In this document: positions 34,623 to 44,355 of the stretch, one piece after another
Layout of the letters: the number at the start of each line of letters is the position of its first letter
Position numbering within the stretch: position 1 is the stretch's first letter
Assembly (NCBI RefSeq): GCF_001661965.1
Contig: NZ_LYWZ01000024.1
Location: 56,201 to 120,200, forward strand
Source of the DNA: Croceicoccus mobilis
GTDB lineage: Bacteria; Pseudomonadota; Alphaproteobacteria; Sphingomonadales; Sphingomonadaceae
DNA: 64,000 nt
Direction: 5' to 3'
The notes under the pieces: model-generated
What the model saw: only the letters and a program-made list of their open reading frames with translations
Told to the model about the DNA's origin: nothing
Database searches by the model: none
Made by a program: the position numbers and the translations under genes

Positions 34623-36542
34623 ATGCCCGAATTTCGTCTTGTTTTCCTTCCGGCGCTGCTTGCTGGATCGTTCCTTTCGACTGCCGCCATTGCCAATGAT
34701 GCGAGCGGCGAAATCGTCGTTTCCGCCTTGCGCACGCCGGTCGACAGCGACCGCGTATCGTCCTCTTTCACCATCCTCGATCTGGAAACGATCGAGGCGG
34801 AGCAGCCCGTCGCCGTCACCGATATTCTGGTCCGCACTCCCGGCATCAACATGTCGCGCAATGGAGGCTATGGCGCGGCGACATCGCTGCGCATTCGTGG
34901 TGCCGATGCGGGGCAAAGCTTGCTGGTGATCGACGGCATGCGCCTGTCTGATGCATCCACCACCGATGGCGGCGCCGACTTCGGCAATCTGTTTGCCGAC
35001 GATATCGAACGGATCGAAATCCTGCGCGGGCCACAATCGATCCTGTGGGGCAGCCATGCGATTGGCGGGGTGGTCAATGTGGTCACTGCACGGCCGACCG
35101 AGCCATTGGAAGGCCGTGTCACGCTGGAAGCCGGATCGCGCAATACGCTGAACGCGCGGGCAGGCGTAGGTGGCAGCGGCAAGGCCATCGACTGGCGCAT
35201 CGCCGGCAGTACCTTCACCACCGACGGCATTTCGGCGCGCACGAACGGAACCGAGCGGGACGGCTATCGCCGTCAGTCCGCCAGCGGCACGCTGACGGCG
35301 CGGATCGCGACCGGCCTGTCGCTGGACCTGCGCGGATTTTATGCCGACGGGCGTAATGATTTCGACGGTTCTTCGGGCGACACACGCGCATATGGGCTGA
35401 CGCAGGCGTGGACCGCCTATGCCGGCGTGAATGCGGCGCTGCTGGACGGGCGGTTCACCAACCGGCTTGCCGTAATGGAAAGCCGCACCGACCGCGAAAA
35501 TTTCGACCGCGACCGTTCGGTGCGCAGCCAGACATTCGACGCGCAGGGCCGCAGCCGCCGTTTCGAATATCAGGGCGGTTTCGCCCTGTCGGATGCCGTG
35601 CACTTCACCTTCGGTGCGGAGCGCGAGGAACAGCGCATGCGCACTGCTTCGCCGGGCGATAATACTCTGCCCGTCACCACCACGCGGGCTGAAGCGGATA
35701 TCGACAGTGTCTATGCGCAGGCCCGGGTGTCGCCCATGGCGGGGCTGACACTGGAGGGCGGAGTTCGCCACGACGATCATTCGCGTTTCGGCGGCAACAC
35801 TGTCTTCAGCGCGGGCGGAAGTTTCGCCCTTTGGAATGGCGGCACCATATTGCGCGCCCAATATTCCGAGGGGTTCAAGGCGCCCTCGCTCTATCAGCTG
35901 TTCACCCAATACGGATCGGCGGATCTGCAGCCTGAACATGCCAAGGGCTGGGAAGCGGGAGTGGAGCAGCATCTGTTAGACCGGCGCGTGTCGCTGTTTG
36001 CCACCTATTTCGAGCGGGACAGCGATAATTTGATCGATTTTGCCTATTGCCCCACCACCAGCACGCTGCCTGAAGAATGCTATATTCCGGGCACCGATGT
36101 TGAGCGGTTCGGCTATTACGCCAATATTGACGAAAGCCGGGCGCGCGGCGTGGAACTGGCCGGTTCGGCGCAATTCGGGGGCTGGTTCGCGCGCGGCAAT
36201 GTCAGCTGGATCGATGCCGAGGATCGCAGCGACGGCGCGACCTATGGCCAGCAATTGCCCCGTGTCCCGCGCTATCTAGCGAACGGGTCGTTCGGCTATG
36301 CGCCGAAGGACGGCTATTCGGTCAGCATCGCGCTGCGCTATTCGGGCAAAAGCCGCGACCGCGCGGGCGGGGTCATGCTGGACGATTACCTGCTTACCGA
36401 TCTGCGCGCCGAGGTGACGGTGGCCGAAGGGCTGGCGCTGTATGGACGGGTCGAGAACCTGTTCGACACCGATTACGCGACCGCCAACGGATACGGCACA
36501 TTGGGACGCAGCGCCTTTCTTGGCGCAAGGGCGCGTTTCTAA
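34623..36542 (+). CDS. btuB: TonB-dependent cobalamin receptor
   Basis: This 639-residue outer-membrane receptor has a signal peptide (LPALLAGSFLSTAAIA), TonB box GEIVVSALRT, plug motif ILRGPQSILWGSHAIGG, and a barrel ending in FLGARARF. BtuB-type receptors import cobalamin with TonB energy. The ATG at 34623 was chosen because the signal peptide starts there; upstream codons of the long frame belong to the riboswitch leader. Its stop overlaps the next start (TAATG). Confidence 0.92.
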   Translation: MPEFRLVFLPALLAGSFLSTAAIANDASGEIVVSALRTPVDSDRVSSSFTILDLETIEAEQPVAVTDILVRTPGINMSRNGGYGAATSLRIRGADAGQSLLVIDGMRLSDASTTDGGADFGNLFADDIERIEILRGPQSILWGSHAIGGVVNVVTARPTEPLEGRVTLEAGSRNTLNARAGVGGSGKAIDWRIAGSTFTTDGISARTNGTERDGYRRQSASGTLTARIATGLSLDLRGFYADGRNDFDGSSGDTRAYGLTQAWTAYAGVNAALLDGRFTNRLAVMESRTDRENFDRDRSVRSQTFDAQGRSRRFEYQGGFALSDAVHFTFGAEREEQRMRTASPGDNTLPVTTTRAEADIDSVYAQARVSPMAGLTLEGGVRHDDHSRFGGNTVFSAGGSFALWNGGTILRAQYSEGFKAPSLYQLFTQYGSADLQPEHAKGWEAGVEQHLLDRRVSLFATYFERDSDNLIDFAYCPTTSTLPEECYIPGTDVERFGYYANIDESRARGVELAGSAQFGGWFARGNVSWIDAEDRSDGATYGQQLPRVPRYLANGSFGYAPKDGYSVSIALRYSGKSRDRAGGVMLDDYLLTDLRAEVTVAEGLALYGRVENLFDTDYATANGYGTLGRSAFLGARARF

Positions 36543-36949
36543 TGCTCCGCCCTGCCAGTAGCGGCGCATCGGTCGTCGTCTGCAGCACCTGCCGCCTGTC
36601 AGCCGATCGTCGCGAGGATGACGAAGGGCGGCGCGGCGGTGCACTGCTGGCAGCGGCCATGCGCGACCTGCAAAAGGCCGAGCAGCGCTATGCGGCCATC
36701 GCGGTGGAGGAAATGCCCTGCCTGTTTTCCTGTTCTCGCCACTGCGCGGTCCATATCCGCGCGGCGGGCAAGATCGGCTATGTCCTTGGCGATTTCCCCC
36801 CTGATGAAGGTAGCGCACGCGCCGTGCTGGACTATGCCGTGCATCATGCCGCCAGCGAACACGGGCAGGTTCGTTATGCCGACTGGCCCGAGGGGGTGAA
36901 GGGACATTTCATCGTCCGCATCCCTCCTGAAGGGGGCGTGGTCGCATGA
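36542..36949 (+). CDS. DUF1636 domain protein
   Basis: This 135-residue protein of the DUF1636 family has conserved cysteines at CSTC near the N-terminus and at MPCLFSCSRHC in mid-protein, suggesting metal binding. The family is frequently found with cobalamin genes and is thought, without direct proof known to me, to handle cobalt or Fe-S. It overlaps both btuB and cobT by 1 and 4 bases, so it is translated within the operon. Confidence 0.85.
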   Translation: MLRPASSGASVVVCSTCRLSADRREDDEGRRGGALLAAAMRDLQKAEQRYAAIAVEEMPCLFSCSRHCAVHIRAAGKIGYVLGDFPPDEGSARAVLDYAVHHAASEHGQVRYADWPEGVKGHFIVRIPPEGGVVA

Positions 36950-37962
36950 TCCGCTTTGCCACCCCCGCGACATTCGACGGCGCATTACGCAACCTGCCCA
37001 TGGCCGACGATGCCGCGCGTGACGCTGCCGCCGTGCGGCAGGCGCAATTGACCAAGCCTGCCGGATCGCTTGGCCGGTTGGAAGAAATCGCGCTGTTCAT
37101 TGCGGGCTGGCAGGGCGCGGAACGTCCTGCGCTGGACCGGATCGCTGCCGTCGTCTTTGCCGGAAACCACGGCTGTGCCGCACGCGGGGTCAGCGCCTTT
37201 CCCGCAGAAGTGACCGCGCAAATGGTGGCGAATTTTCATAACGGCGGCGCGGCGATCAACGCGCTGGCCGGGGCCTGCGGCGCGTCGCTGGCGGTGGTGG
37301 CGCTGGACCTGGACCGGCCGACGGACGATATCGCGCAAGGTCCGGCGATGAGCGAGACCGACTGCCTTGCCGCATTGAACGCAGGCGCGGCGGCCGTGCC
37401 CGACGATTGCCAGCTATTTCTGCCGGGCGAAATGGGCATCGGCAATACGACCCCTGCGGCGGCCCTGTGCGCGGCCAGCTTTGGCGGGAATGCGGCGGAT
37501 TGGGTCGGCAAGGGTTCGGGCATCGACGATGCCGCGCTGGCGCGCAAGCGGGCCGTCGTGGACGAGGCTCTGGCACTGCATTCCAGCGACTGCGGCTCTG
37601 CGTTTAAGCTTTTGCAAAGATTGGGCGGACGCGAGATTGCGGCCATGGCGGGCGCGATGCTGGCGGCGCGACACCGGCGCATTCCGGTGCTGATCGACGG
37701 GTTCATCGCCTGCGCCGCGATGGCGCCGATGGCGCGCTTTACGCCTGCAATCACCGGCCATTGCCTTGCCGCCCACTGTTCGGGCGAGAGCGCGCACGGG
37801 CGCTTGCTGGATGCGCTGCGCCTCGCCCCCCTGCTAGCGCTGGACATGCGTTTGGGCGAAGGCTCGGGCGCGGCGGTGGCGGCGCAGATCGTCCGCTCGG
37901 CGCTAGCGGCGCACGGGGGCATGGCGACATTCGAAGAAGCCGCCGTCGCGGGGGCCATATGA
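36946..37962 (+). CDS. cobT: Nicotinate-nucleotide--dimethylbenzimidazole phosphoribosyltransferase
   Basis: This 338-residue enzyme makes alpha-ribazole phosphate from dimethylbenzimidazole and nicotinate mononucleotide for the lower ligand. Family motifs present are KPAGSLGRLEEIA, FAGNHGCAARGVSAFP, GEMGIGNTTPAAAL, and near the C-terminus LDMRLGEGSGAA with the catalytic glutamate. Start overlaps the DUF1636 stop. Confidence 0.94.
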   Translation: MIRFATPATFDGALRNLPMADDAARDAAAVRQAQLTKPAGSLGRLEEIALFIAGWQGAERPALDRIAAVVFAGNHGCAARGVSAFPAEVTAQMVANFHNGGAAINALAGACGASLAVVALDLDRPTDDIAQGPAMSETDCLAALNAGAAAVPDDCQLFLPGEMGIGNTTPAAALCAASFGGNAADWVGKGSGIDDAALARKRAVVDEALALHSSDCGSAFKLLQRLGGREIAAMAGAMLAARHRRIPVLIDGFIACAAMAPMARFTPAITGHCLAAHCSGESAHGRLLDALRLAPLLALDMRLGEGSGAAVAAQIVRSALAAHGGMATFEEAAVAGAI

Positions 37963-38525
37963 TCTCGTTCGATTTATTCCTGCTGCGGCACGGACCGCCG
38001 CTTCGTAGCGGGCTGATGCTGGGTCATTGCGACGAACCTGCAGCCGATGGCGCGCATGATCGTCTCGTCGCTCGCGCACGATACCTCGCTGCGGATCGCG
38101 TGATCGCTTCCGACCTGCACCGCGCAGCAGAGGGCGGCAGGGCCATCGCCCGCGATCGCGATCTGCCGCTCCAGCTGGACCCGCGCTGGCGCGAGCTTGA
38201 TTTCGGGGCATGGGACGGCTGCGATCCTGCCCTGTTGCCCGAAGCGGCGCTGCAACGGTTCTGGGCCGATCCGGACAGGAATCCTCCGCCCGGCGGCGAA
38301 AGCTGGGGCGCATTGCGCAAGCGTGTGCGCGCGGCAATTCTGGCACTATCGGGACCGGCCATCGTCGTCTCGCACGCAGGGGCGATCAGGGCGGCGGTGT
38401 CGCTTCTGACGGGGCTGGACCATCGTGGCGTCTGGGCATTCGATCTGCCCTACGGCGCGTCGCTGACCATGCGCGTTTGGCAGGACGGCGGGCTGACCGG
38501 TCAGATTACGGGGCTTGCGCAGTGA
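37959..38525 (+). CDS. cobC: Histidine phosphatase (alpha-ribazole phosphatase type)
   Basis: This 188-residue phosphoglycerate-mutase-like phosphatase has the catalytic FLLRHGPP at the N-terminus and the second histidine in SHAGAIRAAVS. It would remove phosphate from alpha-ribazole or adenosylcobalamin phosphate. The ATG at 37959 overlaps the cobT stop by 4 bases. The symbol here means the phosphatase, not the Pseudomonas decarboxylase of the same name. Confidence 0.88.
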   Translation: MISFDLFLLRHGPPLRSGLMLGHCDEPAADGAHDRLVARARYLAADRVIASDLHRAAEGGRAIARDRDLPLQLDPRWRELDFGAWDGCDPALLPEAALQRFWADPDRNPPPGGESWGALRKRVRAAILALSGPAIVVSHAGAIRAAVSLLTGLDHRGVWAFDLPYGASLTMRVWQDGGLTGQITGLAQ

Positions 38526-39232
38526 AGCCGGTAGTTCTTGCCTTGCAGTTTATGACGCGACTGCCATTGCCCGATGTTCGCGCCGATGCGGCGGATTTCG
38601 CCGCTGCCATGCGCTGGTTCCCGCTGGCGGGGCTACCAGTGGGACTGGCGATATGGGGCGGCATATGGGCGGGTTTGCCGGTCGATCCGTGGCTTGCCGC
38701 CTTGTTTGGCATGGCCGGTTGGGTCGCGGTTACAGGCGGCTTGCATCTGGACGGGCTGGGCGATGTGGCGGATGCCGCGGGGGCAGGACACAAGGATAAG
38801 CGCCGGATTTCCGACGTTCTGGCCGATCCGCATATTGGCAGTTTCGGCGTGGTCGCCATCACCTTGCAACTGGCGGCCAAGCTGGTGTTTTTGTCCCTGC
38901 TGGCGCAGCGGGGTGGAGCCTGGGCCTTGCCTGCCATTGCCTGCATTTCGCGGATCGGGCCGCTGGTCTGGACGCTGACCCTGCCGTCTTTGCACGCAGG
39001 TATGGGTTCGCGTTTCGCAGGTGCGATCCGGTGGCGGCATGTCGCGCCCTGGTGCGCGATTGGCGCGTTAGCTGCATGGTTTGTGCCTGTTTTGGCGCTG
39101 GCGGTGCCCGTATTCTGGCTGTGGCGTGCATGGGTCCGTTCGCGCCTTGGCGGCATATCGGGCGACAGCCATGGCGCGGGGATCGAAGTCACCGAAACCG
39201 TCCTGCTGTTGGCGTGGGTCGCGTTATTATGA
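38522..39232 (+). CDS. cobS: Adenosylcobinamide-GDP ribazoletransferase
   Basis: This 236-residue integral membrane enzyme joins alpha-ribazole to adenosylcobinamide-GDP. Diagnostic motifs are GGLHLDGLGDVADA and ISGDSHGAGIEVTE, with several membrane helices. The start is GTG 38522, overlapping the cobC stop (GTGA), and it overlaps the next gene by 4 bases. Confidence 0.93.
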   Translation: MKPVVLALQFMTRLPLPDVRADAADFAAAMRWFPLAGLPVGLAIWGGIWAGLPVDPWLAALFGMAGWVAVTGGLHLDGLGDVADAAGAGHKDKRRISDVLADPHIGSFGVVAITLQLAAKLVFLSLLAQRGGAWALPAIACISRIGPLVWTLTLPSLHAGMGSRFAGAIRWRHVAPWCAIGALAAWFVPVLALAVPVFWLWRAWVRSRLGGISGDSHGAGIEVTETVLLLAWVALL

Positions 39233-40209
39233 CCGGCGCCTTCCACTGGCACGGCGGCAGGCTGGATGAGGCGCGCGCGCGTTTCGGCGGTGAGGCGGCG
39301 CAATGGCTGGATCTGTCGACCGGCATCAACCCCAACCCGTGGCCCCGCGCAGCGGAGATGCACTTCGACTGGCAAAGCCTGCCCTCGCCGTCGCATCTGG
39401 CAGCGCTGGAGGAGCTTGCAGCGGTGCATTTCGGGGTCGATCCCGCGCTTTGTTGCGCCGTGCCGGGCAGCGAGATCGGCCTGCGTTTGCTAGGCGTGGC
39501 GCTGGACCTGCCAGGGCGGTTTGTACTCCCATGCTATCGCACACATCGCGCCATATTCACGGACAGCCGCCCTGCTGTCAGCGATCCTGCGGACGAGCGG
39601 GCGGTGCTGATCGTGGCCAATCCGAACAATCCCGACGGGCGCATCATGCCCCCTGCCGTCCTGCGCCAATGGCTGGCGCGGCAGGAAGCTGCGGGCGGGT
39701 GGCTGGTTGTGGACGAAGCCTTTGCCGACCCCGCGCCTGACATCAGCGTCGCGGACGACGTGCGGGAGGGGCGCGCACTGATCGTGACGCGATCGTTCGG
39801 CAAGTTCTTTGGTCTTGCGGGGGTGCGACTGGGCTTTGCAATCGCGCCGCCTGTGATTGTTGCTGGATTGCGCCGATTGCTGGGCGACTGGCCTTTGCCC
39901 GCCGCTGCGCTAAATATCGGCATGGCTGCCTATAGCGATGCGCGATGGATTGCCGCGACGCGCGCAACCTTGCCGCTGCGTGCCGCCGCGCTTGATGCGG
40001 TGTTGCGGCGGCATGGATATGCGCCGGTCGGGGGATCACCCCTGTTCCGCCTGATCGAGTACGGCCAGGCGGGGTCTCTGTTCGATGCGTTGGCCGCAAG
40101 GCATATTTTGACGCGGCCTTTCGCGGATAGGCCGGACTGGTTGCGGTTCGGTCTGCCGCGCGACGATGCGGCGCTGAGCCGGCTCGACAAGGCGCTTTCC
40201 GATGGCTGA
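39229..40209 (+). CDS. cobD: Threonine-phosphate decarboxylase
   Basis: This 326-residue PLP enzyme of aminotransferase fold makes aminopropanol phosphate for the nucleotide loop. DLSTGINPNPWP at the N-terminus is typical of the family, ANPNNPDGR binds cofactor, and the PLP lysine is in TRSFGKFFGLAGVRLG. It is called cobC in the Pseudomonas scheme. Overlaps with both neighbours show tight coupling. Confidence 0.9.
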   Translation: MTGAFHWHGGRLDEARARFGGEAAQWLDLSTGINPNPWPRAAEMHFDWQSLPSPSHLAALEELAAVHFGVDPALCCAVPGSEIGLRLLGVALDLPGRFVLPCYRTHRAIFTDSRPAVSDPADERAVLIVANPNNPDGRIMPPAVLRQWLARQEAAGGWLVVDEAFADPAPDISVADDVREGRALIVTRSFGKFFGLAGVRLGFAIAPPVIVAGLRRLLGDWPLPAAALNIGMAAYSDARWIAATRATLPLRAAALDAVLRRHGYAPVGGSPLFRLIEYGQAGSLFDALAARHILTRPFADRPDWLRFGLPRDDAALSRLDKALSDG

Positions 40210-41155
40210 GCCGGTGGTGCTAGCGGCGTTGATGTTGGACGCGGCAATTGGCTGGCCGGAACGGCTGTATCGCCATGCGGGCCATCCGGTCGGCGCGTTT
40301 GCCCGCGTGATCGCTTGGGGTGCGCGGCGATGGAACAGGCCCGCCTACAGCGCCCGCCGGCGGCTGGCAGGCGGGGCGCTGACGCTGTTGCTGGTGATGG
40401 GCGTCGCTGTTGCGGCGGCATGGGCGGCAGAGGTTGCGATGCGGCATTTTTTCGGTTCTTTCAGCTGGTTTGCCATCGCCTTGCTTGCCTTTCCCGCCAT
40501 CGCGCAGCGCAGCCTGTTCGAACACGCAAGGCCGGTGCTGACCGCACTAAACGCGGGCGACCTGTCGCAGGCGCGTCAGGCGGTTGGCAAGATCGTAGGC
40601 CGCGATACCGCCAATCTGGACCATGCGGGCATATCGCGAGCGGCCATCGAAAGCCTTGCCGAAAGTTTATGCGACGGGGTTGTCGCGCCCTTATTCTGGC
40701 TGATGGTGCTGGGCCTACCCGGTGTCTGGGCGTTCAAGGCGACCAGCACCGCCGATAGCCTGATCGGGCATAAGGAAGACCCGTGGGGGTATTTCGGGCG
40801 TGTCGCGGCGCGGACCGACGATATAGCCAATTTTATCCCCGCGCGGATCACGGGCATATTGATCTGCCTCGCCGGATGGGGCGGTTGGCAGACCATGTGG
40901 CGCGACCATGCAAACCACGCCTCTCCCAATGCCGGTTGGCCCGAGGCGGCGATGGCGGGCGCGCTTGGCGTATGGCTGGCGGGACCGGCTTCCTATGACG
41001 GGGAGACATATCCAAAGCCGGTTATCGGAGCGGGGGGACAGGCGTGCGCCGCCGATCTGCGCAGGGCTATCGGTATTTATATACGGGCCTGCGCGCTGGT
41101 CTGGATGGCTGCATTTGCCGGGCTGATTGGGGGAGGATGGGCATGGCCGGTTTGA
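40202..41155 (+). CDS. cbiB: Adenosylcobinamide-phosphate synthase
   Basis: This 317-residue membrane protein of the CbiB/CobD family attaches aminopropanol (phosphate) to adenosylcobyric acid. It shows VGRDTANLDHAGISRAAIES, LAESLCDGVVAPLFW, and DDIANFIPARITG, which are family signatures. It overlaps the decarboxylase gene by 8 bases and the next gene by 13. Confidence 0.92.
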   Translation: MAEPVVLAALMLDAAIGWPERLYRHAGHPVGAFARVIAWGARRWNRPAYSARRRLAGGALTLLLVMGVAVAAAWAAEVAMRHFFGSFSWFAIALLAFPAIAQRSLFEHARPVLTALNAGDLSQARQAVGKIVGRDTANLDHAGISRAAIESLAESLCDGVVAPLFWLMVLGLPGVWAFKATSTADSLIGHKEDPWGYFGRVAARTDDIANFIPARITGILICLAGWGGWQTMWRDHANHASPNAGWPEAAMAGALGVWLAGPASYDGETYPKPVIGAGGQACAADLRRAIGIYIRACALVWMAAFAGLIGGGWAWPV

Positions 41156-42609
41156 TGCTTCAGGGCACAGGGTCCGATGTCGGGAAATCGGTACTGGTCG
41201 CGGGGCTGTGCCGCGCGCTGGCCAATCGCGGCACGATAGTGCTGCCGTTCAAGCCGCAGAACATGTCGAACAACGCCGCCGTCACCCCCGAAGGCGGAGA
41301 AATCGGACGCGCACAGGCAACACAGGCGCTGGCCGCCCGCGCGGAATTGCACACCGACATGAACCCCGTTCTGCTCAAGCCGCAAGCGGATCGCACATCG
41401 CAGATGGTGGTGCATGGGCGGGTGCGCGGTACGTTGGGGTCAGCGATGTTCCGGCAGGCGCGTGGTGCTTTGCTAGGCGATGTGATGGAAAGCTATGCCC
41501 GATTGTCGGCGCGCTGCGATTTAGTCGTCGTCGAAGGGGCTGGATCGCCAGCGGAAATCAACCTGCGGGCGGGCGATATAGCCAATATGGGTTTCGCCCG
41601 CGCCGCTGGTGTTCCGGTGGTGCTGGTCGGCGATATAGATCGCGGCGGGGTAATCGCAGCACTTGCCGGAACGAAGGCGGTGATCGATCCTGCCGATGCG
41701 GCGATGATCCGCGGCTTTATCGTAAACAAGTTTCGCGGCGATCCGGCACTGTTCGCCGATGGTTACACCGCCATCGAACAGCTGACTGGCTGGGGTGGGT
41801 TCGGCGTGGTACCGTGGCTGACCAAGGCGGATCATCTGCCCAGCGAGGACGCTGTGGTGCTGGAACGCGGCAGTGCGGACAGGGCGGGACGCAAGCGCAT
41901 CGCCTGCCCGATCTTACCCCGCATCGCCAATTTCGACGATCTCGATCCGTTAAAGGCCGAGCCGGAAGTGGAACTGGTAATGGTGCCGCCGGGCAGTCCG
42001 ATCCCGGTTTGCGATCTTGTCGTGCTGCCGGGGTCAAAGGCCAGCATGGCCGATATGCGGTTCCTGCGCGAACAGGGGTGGGACATCGATATCATCGCGC
42101 ATTACCGGCGCGGCGGTGCGGTGCTGGGTATTTGCGGCGGTTATCAGATGCTGGGCCGTACGATCCGCGATCAGTACGGGGTTGAGGGGGCTGCGGGCGA
42201 AGTGCGAGGGCTGGGCCTGCTGGATGTGGAGACTGTGCTAACAGGCGACAAGCAGGTCGCGCAAATCGGCGGCACGGCATGGGGCGCCGAATTCACGGGC
42301 TATGAAATCCATATGGGCCGCACGGATGGGCCGGATTGTGCGCGGCCGTTCTCAATCCTGAGTGTTGCGCGGGCAGGCGCGGGGGCAGATGGCGCGCAAA
42401 GTCCCGATGGGCTGGTTGCCGGCACCTATTGCCATGGCATGTTGTCCTCCGGCCCACTGCGCAGCGCCTTGTTGGTGCGGATCGGCGTGGGGTCGCATGG
42501 GGCAGACCACGGCGCGCGCGTCGATGCGGCGCTGGACGATATTGCAGCGGTACTGGAACAGGCGCTCGACATCGACGGGCTGGTCGCGCTGACGGGGGCC
42601 GGGGCATGA
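41143..42609 (+). CDS. cobQ: Cobyric acid synthase
   Basis: This 488-residue ATP- and glutamine-dependent amidase adds four amide groups to adenosylcobyrinic acid a,c-diamide. It has MLQGTGSDVGKS (P-loop), KPQNMSNNA, and a glutaminase domain with the cysteine in LGICGGYQMLG and histidine in GTYCHGML. ATG at 41143 follows GGGAGG; an ATG six bases earlier overlaps that site, so 41143 is preferred. Confidence 0.93.
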   Translation: MAGLMLQGTGSDVGKSVLVAGLCRALANRGTIVLPFKPQNMSNNAAVTPEGGEIGRAQATQALAARAELHTDMNPVLLKPQADRTSQMVVHGRVRGTLGSAMFRQARGALLGDVMESYARLSARCDLVVVEGAGSPAEINLRAGDIANMGFARAAGVPVVLVGDIDRGGVIAALAGTKAVIDPADAAMIRGFIVNKFRGDPALFADGYTAIEQLTGWGGFGVVPWLTKADHLPSEDAVVLERGSADRAGRKRIACPILPRIANFDDLDPLKAEPEVELVMVPPGSPIPVCDLVVLPGSKASMADMRFLREQGWDIDIIAHYRRGGAVLGICGGYQMLGRTIRDQYGVEGAAGEVRGLGLLDVETVLTGDKQVAQIGGTAWGAEFTGYEIHMGRTDGPDCARPFSILSVARAGAGADGAQSPDGLVAGTYCHGMLSSGPLRSALLVRIGVGSHGADHGARVDAALDDIAAVLEQALDIDGLVALTGAGA

Positions 42610-43109
42610 GCACGCTTCTCGTACTAGGCGGCGCGCGTTCGGGCAAAAGCCGCTTTGCCGAGAACTGGGTCGCGGCGCAAGGCACCTGCTTTGCCTATAT
42701 CGCGACGGCGCAGGCTCTTGACGAGGAGATGGCGCAGCGTATTGAACGGCATCGCGCGGATCGCGGCGACGCGTGGCAAACGCTGGAAGCGCCGATGGAT
42801 TTGGCTGGCTCTATCGCGGACGCGGGCGGAAATTCCGATGCGATCCTAGTCGATTGCCTGACATTGTGGTTGTCGAATTGGATACTTGCGGAGAAGCATC
42901 CGCCGGTATCGGAACTGGTCGAAGCGGTCATCGTCTGTCCGCGGCCAATTGCTTTGGTTGCAAACGAAGTGGGCCTTGGAATTGTGCCCGATAATGCATT
43001 AGCGCGGCGCTTTCGCGACGAGGCTGGTCGATTGAACCAGGCTGTGGCTGCCGCTGTCGAGCAGGTTGTCCTGATGGTGGCCGGTTTGCCCGTTGAAGTG
43101 AAAAATTGA
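42606..43109 (+). CDS. cobU: Adenosylcobinamide kinase / cobinamide-phosphate guanylyltransferase
   Basis: This 167-residue bifunctional enzyme phosphorylates adenosylcobinamide and attaches GMP. It has the P-loop LGGARSGKSRFAE, the ERHRADRG segment with the guanylylated histidine region, VDCLTLWLSN, and VANEVGLGIVPDNALARRFR. It overlaps cobQ by 4 bases and closes the operon. It is called cobP in the Pseudomonas scheme. Confidence 0.94.
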   Translation: MSTLLVLGGARSGKSRFAENWVAAQGTCFAYIATAQALDEEMAQRIERHRADRGDAWQTLEAPMDLAGSIADAGGNSDAILVDCLTLWLSNWILAEKHPPVSELVEAVIVCPRPIALVANEVGLGIVPDNALARRFRDEAGRLNQAVAAAVEQVVLMVAGLPVEVKN

Positions 43110-43304
43110 TCGAAATGCAAAGAGCCGGTGCCGACCAACGGCGGTTTTCTTCCGCCGCGTTCGAGTATTAGCTTGGCGACACGTTAGGCCTCGAACCGCC
43201 GACAATGCTGACGTTAGCGTTTGGTTTCGCGTCGCTAGAAGCTGTCCTTCGTTCACGGGTTAGACCGGCCCCTTGGGACGCGGCCCAAGGAGCCAGCTCC
43301 CTCA

Positions 43305-43937
43305 TTAAACCTCAGTTCGCTCCGATAGCGTCAGGGCATCGTCAATATCGACGCCCAGATAGCGAACGGTGTTCTCGATATTGGTATGCCCCAGCAATAT
43401 CTGCACTGCCCTCAAGTTGCCCGTGGCCTTGTATATAATTGAAGCCTTGGTGCGCCGAAGCGAATGCGTACCATATTCCCGTTTGTCGAGCCCGACAGTT
43501 GACACCCACTCATCTACGAGCCGCGCATATTGCCGGGTACTCAGGTGCCCCTGATAATCGATCCTGCTCGGAAACACGAAATTGAGGAATGAGCCTCCTC
43601 GTCGTTCAAGCCAGACGGTCAGGCTCTTTCGTGCTTCCGTCATGATCTCGAACTGAACGGGCCGTCGGGTCTTCTGCTGGATGACCGTTGCTCGATTACG
43701 GACTGCACAACCGCTAACCAAGTCGCCGATCCGGATTTTCACAAGATCACAGCCTCGCAGCTTGCTGTCGATGGCGAGGTCGAACAAAGCCCGATCTCGT
43801 ATTCGCTTGTGCTCATCTAGGAAGAACCGGATAGCCCAGATATCTCTCGGTTTCAGCGGGCGTTTAGGACCGATAGTCTGTCCTGCGTTCCAAGGCCGCC
43901 GATCATGAATGGCGGGGTCTAGATCTGAATGTCCCAT
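43305..43937 (-). CDS. Tyrosine recombinase / integrase
   Basis: This 210-residue site-specific recombinase has catalytic residues in LAIDSKLRGCDLVKI (Arg I), THSLRRTKASIIY (His-x-x-Arg), LLGHTNIENTVRYLG (His and Tyr). It lacks the usual N-terminal SAM-like core-binding domain, so it is smaller than Xer or phage integrases. Similar compact integrases are scattered in sphingomonad genomes. The ATG at 43937 aligns with the family start better than upstream ATGs. It may mark an integrated element next to the cob operon. Confidence 0.88.
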   Translation of the reverse strand: MGHSDLDPAIHDRRPWNAGQTIGPKRPLKPRDIWAIRFFLDEHKRIRDRALFDLAIDSKLRGCDLVKIRIGDLVSGCAVRNRATVIQQKTRRPVQFEIMTEARKSLTVWLERRGGSFLNFVFPSRIDYQGHLSTRQYARLVDEWVSTVGLDKREYGTHSLRRTKASIIYKATGNLRAVQILLGHTNIENTVRYLGVDIDDALTLSERTEV

Positions 43938-44355
43938 GGCACTTCTCCAATGACCAACATTGGCCATTGGCACGATACCTTGCTTGCTGGTCGGGAGTTC
44001 CTGAAGTGATCAACATGGCGTTACTTAGTATAATTCGACGCTGGCATTATCGGCCACGCTCACCAGCGCCCAGCACTTTCCGAATCCGAAATCCCCATAG
44101 ATAACCGCTTGCGGCCCGCTGGTTCGGGCACCGCCGGCTTTCCGATGCCTCACGGCGTCCGAAACTCTAAACGATAGCGGACCGGCGGCCTTCAGGCACT
44201 TCATGGCGATAGTGGACGATTGATTGACGGCAATTATTCGCCAGATGGCGCAGGCTTACAAATCAGGCTCACATGCAGAAGGGTATTTACATTAGTTAAG
44301 CCTAGGGAATTGTTAACCTTCACCGCTGAGCATCGCTGCCAAACTGGGGGTGCAA
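43938..44355. other. Intergenic stretch with no supported gene
   Basis: These 418 bases hold no ORF with convincing features. A minus-strand piece near 44045-44125 reads AVIYGDFGFGKCWALVSVAD but has no start or extension, so it may be gene debris. The promoter of the PilZ gene probably lies in the A/T-rich sequence around 44285-44320. Confidence 0.5.

Noticed and set aside
34305..35972. 555-codon minus-strand frame over btuB and its leader
   Set aside because: It runs through the riboswitch and btuB in antisense and shows no domain.
43138..43160. Terminator after cobU
   Set aside because: CGGCGG and CCGCCG can pair around TTTTCTT, but the stem is only six bases and no T-run follows, so it is not listed.
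44045..44125. Minus-strand AVIYGDFGFGK segment as a nucleotide-binding gene
   Set aside because: The stretch is about 30 codons, without start or extension and with no family match I can name.
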